Below, piece by piece: positions 60,029-64,000 of a stretch of DNA of 64,000 bases (position 1 is the stretch's first letter; every line of letters starts with the position of its first letter). The stretch is from CS4-C045 sp963844115 (GTDB lineage: Bacteria; Planctomycetota; Planctomycetia; Pirellulales; UBA7805): the NCBI GenBank assembly GCA_963844115.1, contig CAWJNN010000062.1:1-64000 (forward strand), read 5' to 3'. A model generated the notes under the pieces. That model saw only the letters and a program-made list of their open reading frames with translations, was not told where the DNA came from and searched no databases. Position numbers and translations under genes: made by a program.

Positions 60029-62842
60029 TTAGTTTGCCAGCGGCTGGGTACTACGCAAATAGGCGAACAGGTCACGCAGCTGCTGATCACTGAAGTTATC
60101 GAGCAGCCGGTCGGGCATCAAGGACTTTCGCTGAACCAGTATCTCGTCGATCTGGTCCTTGCTCAACCGAATATCGGCGCCGTCGTGGCCGCGGAGGACC
60201 ACTATTCGACTGTCCTCGTCGATCAGCAGGCCGCTGACCACCCGCCCGTCGTCCGTGTAGGCGATCCGGCTTTCATAACCTGCGCGTATCTCGGCACTGG
60301 GCTTGACGACGTGCAACAGCATATTCGCCAGATCGTCACGCTTCTACGTCGTCAGATCGGGACCAACTTGTCCCCCTTGACCAAACAATGTGTGACACTT
60401 CGCGCAGGTGTCGCGAAACAAAAGTTGGCCGCGGTAGGGGCTGCCGTTGGCCGCATCGACGACGCCGGCGTATCGCTTGATCTGGTCGTCCAGGCGAGCA
60501 GCCGATTCGACGTCGACATGAAAGTGTTTTTCCAGCAGGGATTGGACCGTCGCATCTTTCCAATGCCGCATGTGATTAATCGTTTCCAAAGACACTTCGC
60601 TGGCCGATACGGTCCCGTCATCCACCGCCCGCAGCAACTGCAGTGCTGACGACTTGCGACTGCTCAACAGCGATTCGGCGGCGCGCCGCGCTGACGGTTC
60701 CAGATCGGGAAGTCGAGCCAACACGGATGCGACGACCTGGGCTGCTTCATAGCGTTGCAAGGCCGCCAGCGCGGCCAGCAGCAATTCTCGATCGTCTGAG
60801 GTGTTCACAATTTTCAGCAAGACCGGCACGCTTTGCGGACAATGGACCTCACCGAAGGTCGCGATCAGACCAGTTCGCTCCTTCACGTCGGTTTCGTCAT
60901 TCGCAATCTTAGCTAGCGCCTCCGATATCGCCTTGTGGTCGCCACGACGCACGCGCAATACCAAAGACCCGCCGCCCGCCCGGCCGATGGCGTCCAGCAA
61001 TTCGACCGGTAGCGATCCCAACGAGCGGCCGGCAAAAGCCTTTTCGAATCCGGACATTAAGATTGCGCGGTGATTCTTGCCCGGCGCGGTGTCAAGCAAT
61101 TCGGCACATCGTCGCAAATCTTTGGTCTTGCCTTCCAAAGCGAATCGACGCATCAGATTCTCCAATATCAATGGCTGCATCAAACGTCGATTCCAAAGTT
61201 CACGATCCTGCAGCAGGCTCAAGACGGCCTCAGCGTTCTCCTTGCAGTGCTGCTCGATGGCCCACCATACGAGCAGTGGCTGGTACGGGTCATCCGCATC
61301 CTGGTCAACCGCCAGTAACTCGCGCAGGATGGGCAGTGCCGCCGACGCGGGAATACGCCGAGCCGAACACGCCAGTTGCGCCCGGACCTCGATGCGCGGT
61401 TCCCTTTGCGTCTGTCGCGCAAGGGCCTTGGCGACGGCAGGGGATACCTGTCCGTCATCGCAACACAAGCGGACCGCCCAAAGGCGAACGTAAGGATCGG
61501 CATGATCGATCCCATTGAGGATTGCCGTTTCGTCCAGACCGCCACACAGATACAGCGCCCACAAACATTCCAGGGCAAACTGGCCGGTACCGTCCGCCAA
61601 CTGCTGGCGCAGTAGCGGCAGCAGCGCCTGGTCTTTGCGATCGGCGATTAATCGTAGAGCTGTCTGCCGGTACCACCGGTTGTCGTGCTTGAGTAACTCG
61701 ACCAGCTGCTGCGATGATTTGCGGGCGAGATCAAATGCAGGTGTCGGGCGGTCGGTCTGAGAACGCAGTCGGTAAATGCGTCCGTTCGTCGGGTCGATTT
61801 GGCCCTCGTGATTGCGGTAATGGTTGATCTGGCCGTCGTACCAGTCGGCAATGTAAACGGCGCCGTCGGGCCCCAGCTTGATGTCCACAGGGCGAAACCA
61901 GGAATCGCTTGAAGTGAGGGGTTGGATAGTGCTCCGTGTTTTTCGAATCCCTTGCGAAGGTATCCCCCTTGGACGTAATGATACCCCCGTGTTTCACCTC
62001 CGTTGTGACCCGAAAAGACGCGGCCCTTGGAATCGATCTCGCAACCGAACGCGTTGCCTCCACCTTCGGCAAAGATCTCGTAGCCGCGGGTTTCCGGATG
62101 GTAGCGCCAAATCAACTGCCCCTGCGAATAAATTGGTTTGTCGCCATCGATATCGGGACGTACGACATTGCCGGTGACCGTACTGCCTTGCGCCGTACAA
62201 CCAGCCGTCCGGGCCCCACATCAGACTGTTGGCGATCGAATGCGAGTCCTCCAAGCCGAATCCCTTCAGGTGGACGACCGGGTCGTCGTCGGGAACGTCG
62301 TCGTTGTCTCTATCTGGATAAAAAAGCAAGTAGGGCGGATTCAACACCCACGCGCCGCCTCGACCACGTGCGACGGAGGTACACATGTTCAAGCCTTCGA
62401 GAAACGTTTTGTGGCGATCGAACGTTCCGTCTCCATTGGTATCTTCGTGGATCGTGATTTTGTCAGCTCCGCGGAACGGAGAGTCTGCCGTGTGGGGCGG
62501 CGGAGGCGGCACCGTGTCGTAAACGTTGCGCCAAAAGTTGTCGCGGCTGACAATTTTCAGACCGGCGGGATGCGGGTACTGTGCATATTGAACGACCCAC
62601 ATCCGCCCCCGCTCGTCGAAGTTCAGGAAAACCGGCTGCCGCACGGTTGGTTCGGTCAGCACCTGGTCGATGGCCAAATCGTCGGCGACCCGCAAACTGG
62701 CAAGCGACTCGGCAGGACCCAGCCCGCCCGCGCGGGTTTTTTGAACCGGTCGCGGAGACGACGAGTCAAGCCTCTCCTCGGCCGGCAGGTTGGCTCCGTC
62801 AATTAGAGTCAGCAGAAGAATTGCGACGGCAAGCTGTTTCAT
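60029..62842 (-). CDS. Secreted dehydrogenase-like propeller, HEAT and c-type cytochrome protein (three frameshifts)
   Basis: About 937 residues. The start MKQLAVAILLLTLIDGANLP (62842) gives a clean signal peptide; an upstream Met would add 25 residues. Propeller blocks are PVFLNFDERGRMWVVQYAQYP, EDTNGDGTFDRHKTFLEGL and VDIKLGPDGAVYIADWYDG. HEAT-like repeats follow, then a haem domain with CAKCH and VGPDLT and the tail MPDRLLDNFSDQQLRDLFAYL. Frame changes occur near 62175 (between YGARQ and LIWRYHPETRGYEIFAEGG), near 61900 (before VDIKLGPDG) and near 60340 (after VGPDLT). Fourth member of its type in the window. Confidence 0.83.
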
Positions 62843-63015
62843 GGAGACGGGAGATCGTGTCGGCTTAGTAGGCGGGCCAGGCAGATGCGCTGCCTGGAGG
62901 AGTGTGTCTTCCTGCATCCATTTAAGTGGTGCAGAGCGGCAAAATCCATAGACGTGTTCGGGCTTCGTCTGTTACTGGTCGTATTCCGCATCTCGACGGA
63001 CGTGTGTCCGGTCCC

Positions 63016-63087
63016 CTCTCCCTCGAATTGTTGCTGCGCACCCTTAGGATTCAGAGCACCCGTTGCCAGCAACAATTCGGGGGAGAG
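63016..63087. repeat. Palindrome CTCTCCCTCGAATTGTTGCT
   Basis: Arms 63016-63035 and 63068-63087 pair at about 18 of 20. Lies in the 407-base gap 62843-63249, which has no gene. Confidence 0.75.
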
Positions 63088-63128
63088 GGATAGGGTGAGG
63101 GGCAACGCCGTTAAGCATTTTCTTGTTC

Positions 63129-63185
63129 GTAGTTCCGCCTTTAGGCGGCAACCTGGCGCGAAGGGCCGCCTAAAGGCGGAACTAC
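63129..63185. repeat. Perfect 20-base-arm palindrome GTAGTTCCGCCTTTAGGCGG
   Basis: Arms 63129-63148 and 63166-63185 are exact complements around a 17-base loop. An outer weaker pair GCAACGCCGTTAAG / CTTAACGGCGTTGC (about 63103 and 63220) encloses it, making a nested structure. Confidence 0.85.
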
Positions 63186-63249
63186 AAACGACGTGACTAT
63201 GTCTTTCCGCGCATAAATATCCTTAACGGCGTTGCGTGAGGGGGCCATC

Positions 63250-64000
63250 TCAGCGGACGCTCAGCTGGTACGTCTTGCCCGCCTCCAGTTCGACCGCAAC
63301 CAGGTTCGGTTTTACCTGGTCGAATGGAACGGCCTTGCCGGCGGAGGTAAGTTCCACAAACGTCTGGTCGCCAGGCAGGTGGATCTGGTGGCGTCCGGCG
63401 GTCTGGGCCCGCAGCGTGACGGACGTGATGCGAGAATCCTTCCAAGCAATGTCCACTTCCATGTTGCCACGGGCGCACAGCCCCCAGATGTCGGTAATGT
63501 GATGCACTACGAACCCGTTGCAGTTGTAATGCACCTTGGCCGTCTTGCGCCCGGGCTCGCGCAGCGATTCCAGCAAGTCGAACAGTGGCAAGTGGCACTC
63601 CGCCAGATTACAGATCTCGACCGGCCAGTAATTCATCTGCACGTTGATATTCAAGTGGAAGTCGGAATCCCAATCGGGCTTCAGCTTGTGGTTCCAGACT
63701 CCTTGCAGGTTGGCCGGCATAGTCCCTGGCCGGCTGCTGCAGATCAGCAGATAACGGCCAAACTGGAAATATTGTGCGACTAATCCCGGATCCAGCTGGC
63801 CCTCCTGCACCCGTCGCAGGCGTTCGTCGGTCGGCAAGCTCGCCACTTCGGCGTCATCGTCCGGGCCATGCAGTTCCAGGGCGACTCGACGGAACATCGC
63901 TTGAAAATCCCGCAGGTGTGCCGCGCAGTTCTTCATACGGCTTGCTGGCCGCGGCCGTTACCCACTCGTCCGCGATTGCACGGCGTTCAGAAGGCTGGCA
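63250..64000 (-). pseudogene. GH95-type alpha-L-fucosidase, internally deleted and running off the window
   Basis: The frame enters from the window edge (ERRAIADEWVTAAASKPYEELR), shifts by one base near 63920 and continues LRDFQAMFRRVALELHG. Family GH95 hallmarks follow: FQFGRYLLICSSRPGTMPANLQGVWN, WDSDFHLNINVQMNYWPVEICNL and REPGRKTAKVHYNC...VVHHITDIWG. At about 63487 it jumps in frame to LCARGNMEVDIAWKDSRITS, the C-terminal beta domain, and ends at 63250. Roughly 300-400 residues of the (alpha/alpha)6 catalytic barrel, including the expected catalytic acids, are missing, so this cannot be active as written. Confidence 0.75.

Noticed and set aside
1..64000. tRNA, rRNA or known riboswitch
   Set aside because: No cloverleaf with CCA-compatible end, rRNA core motif or riboswitch consensus was recognised by eye; a covariance-model scan would settle it.

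Overview
The window looks like planctomycete DNA (Planctomycetota, probably Pirellulales-like, moderately GC-rich). This rests on family content: four large secreted beta-propeller/HEAT/cytochrome c proteins of the type named TIGR02604/TIGR02603, PSCyt1/PSCyt2 cytochrome fragments, a type I sulfatase, 3-keto-disaccharide hydrolase (DUF1080) proteins, a PEP-CTERM LamG protein, a GH95 fucosidase fragment, a CE15 glucuronoyl esterase fragment and an IS66 element. Most genes encode exported proteins for breaking down polysaccharides, sulfated compounds and peptides. No rRNA, tRNA, CRISPR array, prophage or replication origin was recognised.

Layout. 0-2.7 kb: IS66 element inserted beside a REP-associated (RAYT/DnaA-like) transposase remnant. 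2.7-4.2 kb: collapsed planctomycete cytochrome gene. 4.4-4.9 kb: two-gene toxin-antitoxin-like pair. 4.9-8.3 kb: transporter genes (POT family) and a Tat-exported sugar isomerase-like protein. 8.6-15.7 kb: heavily frameshifted double hydrolase, M1 aminopeptidase with HEAT tail, C69 dipeptidase. 15.9-19.3 kb: cupredoxin/sulfite-oxidase-like operon and a divergent PQQ-repeat protein. 19.8-22.4 kb: tandem secreted isochorismatase-fold proteins, the second with carbohydrate-binding modules. 22.4-24.2 kb: gene-free, repeat-rich. 24.2-25.8 kb: LamG PEP-CTERM protein and a HepT/MntA module. 26.1-37.8 kb: minus-strand run of dehydrogenase-cytochrome, S10 carboxypeptidase, terpenoid-cyclase-like protein, retropepsin-ankyrin protein, DUF1080 protein and a second C69 dipeptidase. 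38-40.7 kb: truncated genes and a triplicated 228-bp unit. 40.6-50.8 kb: dehydrogenase-cytochrome, caspase/legumain-like protease, SGNH-propeller-cytochrome. 51-55.6 kb: HicA-like pair, a cysteine desulfurase-MBL-rhodanese fusion and a sulfatase. 56-64 kb: sialidase-like protein, esterase and DUF1080 remnants, class V aminotransferase, a fourth dehydrogenase-cytochrome and a GH95 remnant.

Two features dominate. First, about 20 otherwise well-conserved genes carry single-base indels, with the protein continuing intact in another frame. Homopolymer contexts are common, so many are probably sequence errors; genes below are given with their reconstructed full extent. Second, several genes are truncated or internally deleted at clean junctions (near 2.69, 3.04, 3.86, 39.55, 58.23 and 63.49 kb), and intergenic spaces are packed with palindromic dispersed repeats, some exactly at those junctions. 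This fits REP/RAYT-type repeat turnover or assembly chimeras.

Biologically, the strongest themes are sulfur handling (sulfatase next to a desulfurase-MBL-rhodanese fusion; a cupredoxin-sulfite oxidase operon elsewhere) and extracellular degradation coupled to cytochrome-bearing dehydrogenases.
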